Below are positions 32,493-41,956 of a DNA stretch of 51,069 nucleotides, one piece after another. Source of the DNA: Desulfocapsaceae bacterium (GTDB lineage Bacteria > Desulfobacterota > Desulfobulbia > Desulfobulbales > Desulfocapsaceae); the NCBI GenBank assembly GCA_030653035.1, contig JAUSAB010000085.1:1-51069 (forward strand), read 5' to 3'. Under the pieces are notes generated by a model. That model made no database searches. It had not been told where the DNA came from and saw nothing but the letters and a program-made list of their open reading frames with translations. The translations under genes were made by a program, and so were the position numbers. Numbering within the stretch: position 1 is the stretch's first letter; each line of letters starts with the position of its first letter.

Positions 32493-33647
32493 GTGCAATC
32501 CTCTTCATCCCCTCGTAAAAGGCTCGGCATCCTCATCGGCGGCTCCGGTCTCATCGGTGGTACCATTGCCAACTATTTCAAAACCACAACTCAGGACTCC
32601 ATAGAACTCCGGGCACCAAGCAGCAAAAAGCTCTCCATCAGAAGCGCGGGCGATATCCGTGATTACCTTAAACGGGTACGCCCTGATTTTGTTATCAATA
32701 CGGCTATCGCCAACATTGACTCCGACTCTCAGCTCGCCTTTGAGGTCAACTATCTGGGCACCCTCAATCTGGCTCGAGCCGCTGCTGCCCTGCATATCCC
32801 CTATATCCATATCAGTTCGGCCGCCACCCTGCCCAACGGTGAGGACCTGGCCGAAGAAGACCATTTACCCCTGACGGCCCACCTGAACAACTACGCAAAA
32901 TCAAAACTGATGGCCGAAGAGACCCTGCGCCATATGCATCAAACAGTCGGGCTTGACTACACCTGTATCCGCCTGGCAGTAGTCTATGGCGAGCACGATC
33001 ACAAGATCCAGGGGTTTCATCGCCTTTTCTTTTCCGTGGCCGATGAAGCCATGCCGGCCTTGTTCACCAAAAAAAAGGTGATGCACTCCTATTCCAATGC
33101 CAACAAACTGCCCTATTTTGTCCACCATATTCTTCTCAATCGCCAGGAATTTTGTGGACAAACCTATCATTTTGTCGACAAGGATCCAGTGGAGCTTGCC
33201 AACCTGATTCTCACCATCAAATCGTATCTTGAACTCAAGACACCGCGTGAGATCTATATCCCTTATTCTATGGCCATTATAGGCAAAAAGGCTATGGAGG
33301 TTCTCCTGAAGGTCTTCTCCAAAATCGGCCTGAAGGCAAGCCTGCCCGCCGAATTGATGTTCCTCGAAAGTTTCTACAAGACCCAAACCCTGTCATCGAG
33401 AAAACTCCGCCAGTCAAGCTTTCATGACCCCATGCCTGAAGAAACGATCTACACCAGACTGCCGGCCCTGGTAATCTACTACCTGACACGCTGGAGCCAT
33501 CAGAATCTCATTTCCACCTTCAGCGAATCCATGATCCAGTCAACAGCCATGGATACCGAGTTTCAACAGGCACCTCAGGCGCTGTTGGACAGTATCCATC
33601 ACGACTCTATCAGCCCCTTTGCCGAACTCCGCGACCTCGCACCATGA
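32493..33647 (+). CDS. Extended SDR NAD(P)-dependent epimerase/dehydratase
   Basis: A 384-residue sugar-nucleotide-type short-chain dehydrogenase. The Rossmann motif GGSGLIGG is at residues 16-23, and the catalytic pair is Tyr134/Lys138 in NNYAKSK, with HISSAAT upstream carrying the usual Ser. The C-terminal half (about 240-384) is unlike simple epimerases and has a hydrophobic stretch near 260. The start is GTG at 32493 with a weak site; no later ATG preserves the Rossmann fold. Its stop overlaps plsC by four bases (ATGA), so the two are coupled. The pairing with an acyltransferase suggests a lipid or cell-envelope step, for example modification of a lipid-linked sterol- or fatty-type substrate, but the substrate is unknown. 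Confidence 0.78.
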   Translation: MQSSSSPRKRLGILIGGSGLIGGTIANYFKTTTQDSIELRAPSSKKLSIRSAGDIRDYLKRVRPDFVINTAIANIDSDSQLAFEVNYLGTLNLARAAAALHIPYIHISSAATLPNGEDLAEEDHLPLTAHLNNYAKSKLMAEETLRHMHQTVGLDYTCIRLAVVYGEHDHKIQGFHRLFFSVADEAMPALFTKKKVMHSYSNANKLPYFVHHILLNRQEFCGQTYHFVDKDPVELANLILTIKSYLELKTPREIYIPYSMAIIGKKAMEVLLKVFSKIGLKASLPAELMFLESFYKTQTLSSRKLRQSSFHDPMPEETIYTRLPALVIYYLTRWSHQNLISTFSESMIQSTAMDTEFQQAPQALLDSIHHDSISPFAELRDLAP

Positions 33648-34369
33648 CAGTCTCATCTTTCATTCGTGGCGGAACGTTACTCTTCCTTGCTCCCTTTGTG
33701 ACCATTTATTATAGCCTGGCCATTCTCGTTGCCATTTTTCTCTTTCATCTCCCCGAAGACAAGCTGCAACGATATCCCAGCCAATGGGCCAGAAAGTTTT
33801 GCCAGATTGCCGGAGTACGGGTAATCATCGAGGGGGCGGACAAGCTCCAACCCCAGACCGGCTATATCTACTGCGCCAACCATCTCAGCCAGTTTGACAT
33901 TTTCAGCTTCCAAGGCTACTTTCCCCTCGGCTTCCGTTGGCTGGCCAAAGAAGAACTGTTCAAGGTCCCTTTTCTGGGGCGGGCCATGACCAATGCCGGG
34001 GCCATTGCCATCAATCGCAGTCACAGCAGAGAGGCGGTAAAAAGCCTGCAACAGGCAGCGGAACGGATAAAAGCCGGCACCTCCATCCTCATCTTTCCAG
34101 AAGGAACCAGATCGTCTGACGGGACGCTTCAACCCTTCAAGGGGGGCGCCATGCTCCTCGCCATCAAGGCAGAGGTGCCTATCGTCCCCGTCGCCTTTGT
34201 GGGATCCTATTCCGTTCTGCCGAAAGGGACCTTCTTTCCCCGTCCCGGTACGATCACGATCAAGGTCGGTGATCCGATATCAGTCTCCGGCTCCAGTAAC
34301 AAAGATAAACAGACCTTGGCCATTGCCATCCATGACAAGGTCGCTGAACTGCTTGAACAGAATGGTTGA
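33644..34369 (+). CDS. plsC: 1-acylglycerol-3-phosphate acyltransferase (PlsC family)
   Basis: A 241-residue membrane-associated acyltransferase. An N-terminal membrane helix (about 12-35) precedes motif I NHLSQFD (about 85-91), motif II-like region NAGAIAINRSHS, motif III FPEGTRS (about 150-156) and motif IV VPIVPVAF. These are the glycerol-phosphate acyltransferase motifs; the enzyme makes phosphatidic acid in phospholipid synthesis. It overlaps the epimerase gene by four bases. A hairpin straddles its stop codon (34357-34393). Specificity among lyso-phospholipid acyltransferases cannot be told apart from sequence alone. Confidence 0.9.
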   Translation: MTVSSFIRGGTLLFLAPFVTIYYSLAILVAIFLFHLPEDKLQRYPSQWARKFCQIAGVRVIIEGADKLQPQTGYIYCANHLSQFDIFSFQGYFPLGFRWLAKEELFKVPFLGRAMTNAGAIAINRSHSREAVKSLQQAAERIKAGTSILIFPEGTRSSDGTLQPFKGGAMLLAIKAEVPIVPVAFVGSYSVLPKGTFFPRPGTITIKVGDPISVSGSSNKDKQTLAIAIHDKVAELLEQNG

Positions 34370-34394
34370 CATCTTTTTTCTCAATCATTCTGTT
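34357..34394 (+). terminator. Hairpin at the end of plsC
   Basis: Arms 34357-34369 and 34381-34393 (acagaatggttga and tcaatcattctgt) pair over 13 positions with one G-T wobble; the loop is T-rich. No strong T-run follows (tttgtccc), so termination is only plausible. The stem overlaps the last codons of plsC. Confidence 0.4.
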
Positions 34395-34684
34395 TGTCCC
34401 TAAAAACCTTCAGCCTTCAGTTTATCCACCTGAGTAAATACATTTTTTGTAACATCTCTTTTTTTATCCTTTTGTCCTCTTTGCAAAAAAAATTAAAATA
34501 TGGCATAGTGTCTTGATTATTTTTGTTAAAAACAACTTTTTTACATTTTCCCTCTTGCTTCCCATGCTATTCAAGGGTAATGCGTATGTTCAAGAAAAGA
34601 GTAAGATTTACAGCACACACGAGCTTATCGATAAAAAATATTTCCCTAATATGCTCATCCCGTTTTTCAGAAAGGACTAATTTT
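34395..34684 (+). promoter_or_regulatory. bamA upstream region
   Basis: About 290 bases before the chosen bamA start. It contains a CTTCAG repeat copy (34405-34430) and an AT-rich segment. TTGCAA (34481-34486) and CATAGT (34504-34509) are separated by 17 bases and make a fair sigma-70-type pair. A long upstream in-frame extension of bamA from 34523 lacks a signal peptide and is not believed. Confidence 0.35.
34405..34430 (+). repeat. Dispersed CTTCAG repeat, copy D
   Basis: Reads aaccttcagccttcagtt followed by tatccacc. It is closest to the reverse-oriented copy between potD and mscS. Confidence 0.4.
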
Positions 34685-37384
34685 ATGAACTGCCCACGAA
34701 GATCCGTATCTCCGGCCCGCCCATCCTTTTCTGCCATCGCCAGATTCTCACTGCTCCTCCTGCATCTCGTACTGTGTGCCTTTATGGTCACGCCAGCCGC
34801 AGCAGGGGAACAGAACACCACCTTTTTGCCAGCCAAGATCAATGGTTCCGGCGACACAACAGCCCTGACAAGCCAGGCCGACAAGGCATTGACCACCGCC
34901 CTTACCAACCAAGGATTCACCATGGTTGAACGGGACAAGGCCAAGCAGATGCTCAATTACAACGGCGCCTGGCCCCCCGCGACCAAAGAACTGCACGATC
35001 TCGCCAAAAAAACAGGCCACGACTATGTAGCCGTTGGCAGTGTTACCGCCATTGGCGAGCAGGTTAGTGTCGATTATAATGTCTATGATCTGCTGTCAGC
35101 GTCCGCGCCGAAGTCCTATTACCGGCACGGTGAGTCCCTGAAAAATCTGACCTCCGTCATGGAAGAAATAAGCAAGGACATCCTTCGCTTCACCAATCGG
35201 GACCAAGTCATCGCCTCAATTACAACTGAAGGGAATAAGCGCATCGATTCCGCAGCAATCACCCGTAAGGCCCAGGCAAAAACCGGCGATATTTACTCGC
35301 CGGCAGGCTTACGCAAAGACTTGAAGGCCATTTTTGCCATGGGTTATTTTGAAAATGTCAACGTCAAGGTCGAAGAAGGCACTGAAGGCAAAAAAATTAT
35401 CTTCCAGGTTGTCGAGAAACCGTTGATCAGCAAGGTAGAATTTGCAGGCATCAGCGAACTCGACGAGAAGGACGTAAAAGAGGCCGCCAATATCAACCCC
35501 AACACCATTGTTAACCCCAACACCATCAGCAAGAGCGGTGAGGCCATCAAAACCCTGTACAAATCCAAAGGGTATTATGACACCAAGGTAACCCCGCTGA
35601 TCAGCTATCCTGAAAAAGACCAGGCTGTCGTCAAATACACCATTGAAGAAGGTCCCAAAATCTACATCAAGGAAATCACCTTTGTCGGCAACAAAAGCTT
35701 TGATAGCAAAAAACTCACTGATGTCATCAAGACCTCAACAAAGGGATTACTGTCTTGGATTACCGATTCCGGCCTGTTGAAAAACGAGCAATTAAACCAG
35801 GACTCAGCCAGCATTGGCTCTTTCTACAACAATCAGGGTTTTCTTGAAGTCAAGGTCAGCGATCCAGAGGTTAGGCAGGAGGGGGAATGGCTCTACATCA
35901 CCTTTAATATCGACGAAGGTCCACGATATATGGTGGGAACTATTGACATTAAAGGCGACCTGATCACCGACAAACAAGAGTTGCGCAACCTTCTCACCGT
36001 CCAGAATGAAAAATTTATCAACAGAAAGGCATTACGCGACGATATCCTCAAGATCACGGATTATTACGCCGAGCATGGGTATGCCTTTGCCGATGTCCGC
36101 CCCAATATGGATAAGTCCAAAGGCGGCGGCCGGGTTGATGTCGCCATTGAGATCAACAAGGGCGAACTGGTCTATATCGACCGGATTACCATCAGCGGCA
36201 ACACCCGTACCCGCGACAATGTCATTCGCCGCGAGATAGAGGCCAAAGAAGGTGGTGTTTTTGATTCCAAGGCCCTGCGTACCAGCCATGAACAACTCCA
36301 GCGCCTGGAGTTCTTTGAAGAAGTGAACATCCACCCGGAACCGTCCCTTGATCCCGCCAAGATGAATGTCCTCGTCGATGTGAAGGAAAAAAATACCGGA
36401 CAGTTCTCCGTAGGAATGGGCTATAGCTCTGTTGACAGCCTGATGTTTATGGCCGAGATTGCCGAAAACAATTTCCTGGGTCGTGGCGACAAGGTCTCTC
36501 TCTCAGGAAATGTCAGCGGCAAGAGCACCCAGTTCAATCTGAGTTTCACCGATCCTCACCTGCGTGACTCAAAACTGTCCTGGGGTGCGGACCTCTACAG
36601 TATGTCCCGCGAATACGATGATTACACAAGGGATTCCACCGGAGGGGCCCTCCGTCTGGGTTACCCTATCTTTGAAAAATGGAAGGCCTTTGGCGCCTAC
36701 AGCTATGAGGACACTACGCTCTCCGATCTGTCTATATTTGCACTTGCCAATCCCTTGATCACTCAATCTCTGGATGTCAATGTCACCAGTGCGGTCAAGT
36801 TCGCCTTGATTCGTGATACCAGAGACCGCCCGTCGGCACCAAGCAAGGGGTCGCAGAATCAGGTCAGTGTCAAATATGCCGGTGGGCCATTTGCGGGAGA
36901 TGCCCAGTTCACCAAACTGGAAGCATCCTCCTCCTGGTACTTCCCCCTGCCCTGGACCACCGTCTTTCACATGAAAGGCGCAGCTGGTGAGGTTTGGGAA
37001 AATGAGACCAACAAACTTCCCGTCTATGAACGCTTCTATCTGGGTGGCATGAACTCAATTCGTGGCTTTCAATATGGCAAGGTCAGCCCTATGGATATAA
37101 ACGGTGTCCGGATCGGCGGTGACAAGATGTGGTATGGCAATCTTGAATACATCTTCCCGTTGATGAAAGAGGCTGGACTCAATGGTGTCGTGTTCTTTGA
37201 TGTTGGCAAAAACATGGCCGATGATATGGACTGGTCTGCTTCCGATATCAACAAGGCCACCGGTCTGGAGTTGCGCTGGATCTCTCCAATGGGTCCATTG
37301 CGTTTAGTTTGGGGATACAATCTCGATCCTAAGGAAGATGAAGACCAGTCCGTTTGGGACTTCTCCATTGGCGGTGGCTTCTAA
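34685..37384 (+). CDS. bamA: Outer-membrane protein assembly factor BamA
   Basis: An 899-residue Omp85 protein. A signal peptide (FSLLLLHLVLCAFMVTPAAA) ends near residue 40, followed by an extra ~120-residue domain (about 45-165; ALTTALTNQGFTMVERDKAK, YVAVGSVTAIGEQVSVDYN). Five POTRA domains (about 170-560) and a C-terminal 16-strand barrel come next, with GGMNSIRGFQYG carrying the RGF lid motif and a terminal aromatic (GGGF). BamA folds and inserts outer-membrane proteins. The extra N-terminal domain resembles TolB-N/FlgT-type small domains and makes the protein longer than the ~800 residues of E. coli. The ATG at 34685 has an aaagga site. A strong terminator follows the stop. It is not followed by skp or lpxD as in many genomes. 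Confidence 0.93.
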   Translation: MNCPRRSVSPARPSFSAIARFSLLLLHLVLCAFMVTPAAAGEQNTTFLPAKINGSGDTTALTSQADKALTTALTNQGFTMVERDKAKQMLNYNGAWPPATKELHDLAKKTGHDYVAVGSVTAIGEQVSVDYNVYDLLSASAPKSYYRHGESLKNLTSVMEEISKDILRFTNRDQVIASITTEGNKRIDSAAITRKAQAKTGDIYSPAGLRKDLKAIFAMGYFENVNVKVEEGTEGKKIIFQVVEKPLISKVEFAGISELDEKDVKEAANINPNTIVNPNTISKSGEAIKTLYKSKGYYDTKVTPLISYPEKDQAVVKYTIEEGPKIYIKEITFVGNKSFDSKKLTDVIKTSTKGLLSWITDSGLLKNEQLNQDSASIGSFYNNQGFLEVKVSDPEVRQEGEWLYITFNIDEGPRYMVGTIDIKGDLITDKQELRNLLTVQNEKFINRKALRDDILKITDYYAEHGYAFADVRPNMDKSKGGGRVDVAIEINKGELVYIDRITISGNTRTRDNVIRREIEAKEGGVFDSKALRTSHEQLQRLEFFEEVNIHPEPSLDPAKMNVLVDVKEKNTGQFSVGMGYSSVDSLMFMAEIAENNFLGRGDKVSLSGNVSGKSTQFNLSFTDPHLRDSKLSWGADLYSMSREYDDYTRDSTGGALRLGYPIFEKWKAFGAYSYEDTTLSDLSIFALANPLITQSLDVNVTSAVKFALIRDTRDRPSAPSKGSQNQVSVKYAGGPFAGDAQFTKLEASSSWYFPLPWTTVFHMKGAAGEVWENETNKLPVYERFYLGGMNSIRGFQYGKVSPMDINGVRIGGDKMWYGNLEYIFPLMKEAGLNGVVFFDVGKNMADDMDWSASDINKATGLELRWISPMGPLRLVWGYNLDPKEDEDQSVWDFSIGGGF

Positions 37385-37422
37385 CCGGAACTTTTCACCA
37401 CACCATCTTTCATTTTTCTTTT

Positions 37423-37457
37423 GCCGGCTGCACTTGTGCAGCCGGCTCTTTTTTTAT
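37423..37457 (+). terminator. Strong intrinsic terminator after bamA
   Basis: A perfect GC-rich 11-bp stem (37423-37433 with 37436-37446; in practice a 10-bp stem with a four-base loop) is followed directly by tctttttttata. It ends the bamA transcript only 14 bases before the mfd start codon. Confidence 0.9.
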
Positions 37458-37470
37458 ACTCCTTCACAAG

Positions 37471-40400
37471 ATGTCAATCCAGCTTGCAGATCACCTGAAA
37501 CATGCCGCGCAACCCAATACCCAACTCACCGTTACCGGCTTGCGCGGCAGCAGTCCGGCCTTGCTGGTCAGCATGCTGGCCACTACCGGCAACTGCTGCT
37601 GTATCGTCCCGGATGAACATCAGGTTGCCATCCTGGAAGACGATCTGCGACTGTTCAGCAATGTTCGGATTCTCACCTATCCCGGCTATGAAATCCCTCC
37701 CTACACCCCGCTCTCTCCTGATAGAATCACCACCGCCGCCCGCATTTCCACCCTCTATCAGTTCCAGGACGCAGACGCCCCTTTTATTCTGATCGTCTCG
37801 GTCGAGGCCTTGATGCGGCGGATAATGCCGCAAAAACTGCTGGCAAACTCGGCGGAACTGATCATGGCCGGCGAAGAAGTCGCCCAGGACGAACTGATCG
37901 CCGCCCTGATTCACTCAGGGTATGAACAGGTAGCTTTGGTGCAGACCGTGGGCGATTTTTCCGTGCGTGGCGGAATCATTGATATCTATCCACCACCTTT
38001 TGTCGTGGCGGGAAAAAGCACGACCGCCGACCATGGATGGCCAGGTAAGCAAAGCGAAGCGAAGATTCCGAGTGTCGCGAGCGCCAAGGACGGCGCAGGA
38101 GCGACCAGTAACACACTCCACGATGGCCCTATCCGTCTCGATTTTTTTGGCGATACCGTGGAATCCCTGCGCGCTTTTGACCCCATAACCCAACGCTCGC
38201 AGCAGGAGCTGCAAGAAGCAGTTCTGCTGCCGGTCAGCGATATCCTCTTTCCCGCCGCTGATTCCAGCATCAATCTACGGCAATATCTGACCGAGACGGC
38301 GCTCAACCAGCAATGGGATAGCGACCAGACGGCGCAACTTGCTGAACAGGTAGAACAAAAACACCGGTTTGCCGGAATAGAATTTTTTCTGCCCTTTTTT
38401 TACCGGGCGCTTCACCAAACACCAACAACCGTCCTCGCATATCTGTCTCCTGACACCCGGATCATCTCTATGGATCCCGAGGCCAACCGTAAGACCGCAA
38501 ACATCGTCCACGAAAGGATTGTCGCGAACTTTACCCTCGCCCAAGGAAAACAGGCCCCGGCCTTGCCACCGACCCAGCTTTTTCTGGAGCCGGAACAACT
38601 GGCACAGGAAATGGGCAGTTTTCCCCAACTGCTCTGCTCCGACTTCAGCAGCAGCGGGAAAAAACTGGTGGCCTTTACCACCACTAATCATCAACTGCTC
38701 AAACAGGACATCGAGGTCCAGCGGAAGAAACGGGGGATACTGACCCCTCTGAACGACCAGATTCATACCTGGCAGGAACAAGGCGACCAGGTCATTCTCT
38801 GCTGTCGGTCAAGTCGTCACGCCAGGACCCTGGCCGAACTCCTGGAAAAACATCAGCACACCATTGTTTTTGTGCAGGCCCCGCTCGATCCTCTCCACCT
38901 TGCTACCGAGCATCCCACGAAGGCCCTGTTGCTCTGCGACCATCCTCTCAGTGCAGGTTTCTCACTTAAAGAACAGAAGATCCATTTTCTCTCGGAGAGT
39001 GAACTCTTTGGCGAGATGCGACTGGGCAGCAAAAAAAGTTCGCGCCAGAAAAAAGGCGATGCCGTTCGCTTCACTGAACTCCGCGACATGGATATCGTGG
39101 TGCATCGCGACCATGGTATCGGCATTTACCACGGGCTGATCACCATCGAGATCCAGGGAATAAAAAATGACTTCATGCTCATTGAGTATAAAGGAGGCGA
39201 CAAGCTCTATCTGCCCGTGGATCGACTCAACCTGATCAGCCGCTATGAGGGTCTCTCAGATCGTGAGCCCAAGATTGATAAACTGGGCACCCAGTCCTGG
39301 CAAAGCGCCAAGGCACGGGTCAAGGAAGAGGTCTGGAAGATTGCCCAGGAGCTCCTGATCATCTACGCCCGGCGGGAGATGCGAGAGGGAAGACGTTTTG
39401 CCCCTCCTGGCGAGATGTATCACGAACTGGAAGAGTCCTTCCCCTATGACGAAACCCCAGGCCAGGACAAGGCCATCACCGAGACCATTGACGATCTGAC
39501 CTCGGACCAGCCCATGGACCGGCTGATTTGCGGCGACGTCGGCTACGGCAAGACCGAGATAGCGGTACGCGCCGCCTTCAAGGTGGTTGAAGACGGGTTC
39601 CAGGTGGCCATTCTGGTGCCGACCACAGTCCTTGCCGAACAACATGCCAAGACCTTCAAAGAACGGATGGCGGGCTTTCCCGTGACCGTTGAGTGCATCA
39701 ACCGCTTTCGCAGCAGCGCCGACCAGCGGCGGATCATCAAGGATCTGGCCGCAGCCAAGATTGATATCATCATCGGCACCCATCGCCTGCTCTCCAAAGA
39801 TGTGGTCTATAACAATCTGGGCCTGCTCATCGTTGATGAAGAACATCGTTTCGGGGTCAGCCATAAGGAGAAGATCAAACAGATCAAGGCAGAGGTGGAC
39901 ATCCTCACCCTGACCGCCACCCCCATTCCGCGAACGCTCGAGATGTCACTGCTCGGCATCCGTGATCTCTCGGTCATCTCCAGTCCGCCGGAGCACAGGC
40001 TGCCGGTCAAGACCTTTGTCGCCCGCTACGATGAGCTGGTCATCAAAGAGGCGGTGAGCAAAGAGATGCGCCGCCAGGGGCAGGTCTTTTTCGTCCACAA
40101 CCGTGTGAAATCAATCCACCGCATGGCCGCCACGGTCCAGAGTCTGGTGCCTGAGGCCCGCATTGCCGTGGCCCACGGCCAGATGGCCGGTAAGGATCTG
40201 GAGGCGATCATGGTCGCCTTTGTGGGTAAGCAGATCGATGTACTGATCTGTACCACCATCATCGAATCGGGCCTTGATATCCCGTCGGCCAACACCATTA
40301 TCATCAACCGGGCCGACACTCTGGGGCTGGCCGAGATCTACCAGCTGCGCGGCCGGGTCGGCAGATCCAGCACCCAGTCCTACGCCTATCTGCTCGTTCC

Positions 40401-41256
40401 CTCCCTGGATGGCCTCAGTCGCGATTCCAAGGACCGGTTGCAGGCCCTCATGGACTGCAACGAACTGGGCGGCGGCTTCAAGCTGGCCATGAGCGACCTG
40501 CAGATCAGGGGAGGCGGCAACCTGCTCGGGGTCTCCCAGAGCGGCCATATCGCCGCCATCGGCTATGAACTTTACCTCGACCTGCTGCAAAAAACCGTGG
40601 CCGAGCTCAAGACCAAGGCTGCGTGCGCCGGCACCCTGAGTACAGATATTACGGAAGAACTCGACCCCGAGATCAATCTCCAGATCTCGGCCTATATCCC
40701 CGAATCCTACATCCCTGATGTCAGCCAGCGCTATATCGCCTACCGCCGGATCTCTTCCCTGACCACCGCCGATGAGGCCCAGCACGCCGATCTGCAGGAC
40801 GAACTGGTTGACCGCTATGGCGTCTTGCCTGCTGAAACCATCAATCTCATGCAGGTGGTCAGCCTGAAGAAAGAATTGATCACCCTGAAGATCAGTAAAC
40901 TGGAAAAGGGTCGAGACACCCTGGTCTTCTCCTTTCTCAAGACCACCCCCATTGACCCGGTCTTGCTGCTGCAATACCTGCAGACCAAGGGCCATCAAGA
41001 CAAACCAAGCGTGCCACAGACGGTATCTGCACAGGGCAAGCGAATCCAGCCGATGACTCCGGCTCGGACTCGCACCCCCCTGAAACGTCCCTGTCCTGTA
41101 GTTGCTGCCGCGCCGTCCGTGGTGCCCGTGCTTACCCCCGACGGCAGGCTCGTGGTGCCGGCCCGGTTCACCTCTCCGCAAGAGTTATTTACAGCCATCC
41201 GCAAAATCCTGGCCGATCTCCGGCAACTTGTGCCTATTCCCTTGGAGCAATCGTAA
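37471..41256 (+). CDS. mfd: Transcription-repair coupling factor
   Basis: A 1,261-residue Mfd. It has an N-terminal UvrB-like module (about 1-350), the RNA-polymerase-interacting CarD-like domain (about 540-600; DIVVHRDHGIGIYHG, YLPVDRLNLISRYEG), and a RecG-like helicase with GDVGYGKTE (about 687-695), DEEHRFGVSHKEK and LTATPIPRTLEMS. The C-terminal TRCF domain includes ELVDRYGVLPAETINLM. It displaces stalled RNA polymerase and recruits UvrA. The ATG at 37471 matches the usual N-terminus, but no Shine-Dalgarno is visible and a terminator abuts it. About 40 residues (177-218) interrupt the N-terminal module and look like an in-frame insertion. A Pro/Ala/Thr-rich stretch near 1195-1230 is also extra. 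It overlaps the next gene by one base. Confidence 0.94.
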   Translation: MSIQLADHLKHAAQPNTQLTVTGLRGSSPALLVSMLATTGNCCCIVPDEHQVAILEDDLRLFSNVRILTYPGYEIPPYTPLSPDRITTAARISTLYQFQDADAPFILIVSVEALMRRIMPQKLLANSAELIMAGEEVAQDELIAALIHSGYEQVALVQTVGDFSVRGGIIDIYPPPFVVAGKSTTADHGWPGKQSEAKIPSVASAKDGAGATSNTLHDGPIRLDFFGDTVESLRAFDPITQRSQQELQEAVLLPVSDILFPAADSSINLRQYLTETALNQQWDSDQTAQLAEQVEQKHRFAGIEFFLPFFYRALHQTPTTVLAYLSPDTRIISMDPEANRKTANIVHERIVANFTLAQGKQAPALPPTQLFLEPEQLAQEMGSFPQLLCSDFSSSGKKLVAFTTTNHQLLKQDIEVQRKKRGILTPLNDQIHTWQEQGDQVILCCRSSRHARTLAELLEKHQHTIVFVQAPLDPLHLATEHPTKALLLCDHPLSAGFSLKEQKIHFLSESELFGEMRLGSKKSSRQKKGDAVRFTELRDMDIVVHRDHGIGIYHGLITIEIQGIKNDFMLIEYKGGDKLYLPVDRLNLISRYEGLSDREPKIDKLGTQSWQSAKARVKEEVWKIAQELLIIYARREMREGRRFAPPGEMYHELEESFPYDETPGQDKAITETIDDLTSDQPMDRLICGDVGYGKTEIAVRAAFKVVEDGFQVAILVPTTVLAEQHAKTFKERMAGFPVTVECINRFRSSADQRRIIKDLAAAKIDIIIGTHRLLSKDVVYNNLGLLIVDEEHRFGVSHKEKIKQIKAEVDILTLTATPIPRTLEMSLLGIRDLSVISSPPEHRLPVKTFVARYDELVIKEAVSKEMRRQGQVFFVHNRVKSIHRMAATVQSLVPEARIAVAHGQMAGKDLEAIMVAFVGKQIDVLICTTIIESGLDIPSANTIIINRADTLGLAEIYQLRGRVGRSSTQSYAYLLVPSLDGLSRDSKDRLQALMDCNELGGGFKLAMSDLQIRGGGNLLGVSQSGHIAAIGYELYLDLLQKTVAELKTKAACAGTLSTDITEELDPEINLQISAYIPESYIPDVSQRYIAYRRISSLTTADEAQHADLQDELVDRYGVLPAETINLMQVVSLKKELITLKISKLEKGRDTLVFSFLKTTPIDPVLLLQYLQTKGHQDKPSVPQTVSAQGKRIQPMTPARTRTPLKRPCPVVAAAPSVVPVLTPDGRLVVPARFTSPQELFTAIRKILADLRQLVPIPLEQS
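38001..38123 (+). repeat. In-frame palindromic-element-like insertion in mfd
   Basis: Between the codons for GGIIDIYPPPF and GPIRLDFFGDTVESLR, which are normally nearly contiguous in Mfd, lie about 120 bases of different character. They include ccatgg (38031-38036), gcgaagcgaag, and a gcgcc/ggcgc hairpin (38081-38085 with 38092-38096). They resemble intergenic palindromic repeats that can insert in frame. Open frame is kept. Confidence 0.4.
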
Positions 41257-41933
41257 TGCCAACCACGATCCAGATAAAACCTGATTTTTCCTGGTCCGCA
41301 ATCGACACCATCCTTCTCGATATGGATGGCACCCTGCTCGACAAATATTTTGATGATTATTTCTGGGAAGAATATGTCCCCAGGATCTTTGCGGAACAGA
41401 ACAGGATGACCCCTGAACAGGCGCGGAAGGAACTGCTGAAGCGCTATCAAGCAGTTGAAAGCACCCTGCAATGGACGGATCTTGACTACTGGTCGGAACA
41501 ACTCGGACTCGATATCCCGGAGCTCAAATGCAAGGTGGATCACCTGATTCAGGTTCACCCCTTCGTCATTGATTTCCTGCAATTCGCCCGCAAAATCGGC
41601 AAGAAGGTCCATCTTGTCACCAATGCCCACTCCAAGACCTTGGAGATCAAGATGCGCAAGACCGCGCTCGGGGAATGGTTTGACCGGATTGTCTGCGCCG
41701 AAGAGGTGGGGGAGGCCAAGGAACATCCGGCTTTCTGGGACAAACTGGAAGGGATACTGAACTATGACCGCAAACGGACCCTGCTCGCCGATGACACCGC
41801 CAAGGTCCTGCGCTCGGCCAAGGCATACCAGATGGTTTTTCTCATCTTCGTAGCCCGGCCCAGCTCACGCCTGCCGGTGCGCTACTCCCCTGAATTTCCC
41901 TCGATCGTCACCTTTGATGAACTTATTTTTTAG
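41256..41933 (+). CDS. yrfG: HAD-family hydrolase, GMP/IMP nucleotidase-like (YrfG)
   Basis: A 225-residue haloacid-dehalogenase-type phosphatase. HAD motif I is LLDMDGTLLD (about 20-29), motif II Thr is in HLVTNAHSKTL (about 118-128) and motif III/IV is LLADDTAKVL (about 170). The alpha-helical cap sits between motifs I and II. The closest architecture known to me is YrfG/GMP-IMP 5'-nucleotidase, where N-A-H follows motif II. It starts inside the mfd stop (TAATG, one-base overlap), so it is co-translated with mfd. Substrate is inferred only. Confidence 0.82.
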   Translation: MPTTIQIKPDFSWSAIDTILLDMDGTLLDKYFDDYFWEEYVPRIFAEQNRMTPEQARKELLKRYQAVESTLQWTDLDYWSEQLGLDIPELKCKVDHLIQVHPFVIDFLQFARKIGKKVHLVTNAHSKTLEIKMRKTALGEWFDRIVCAEEVGEAKEHPAFWDKLEGILNYDRKRTLLADDTAKVLRSAKAYQMVFLIFVARPSSRLPVRYSPEFPSIVTFDELIF

Positions 41934-41956
41934 ACAACAATAATAGAGACTTCGCA

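Noticed and set aside
40111-41181. A 356-residue minus-strand frame
   Set aside because: Fully antisense to the mfd helicase and TRCF domains, with no motifs.
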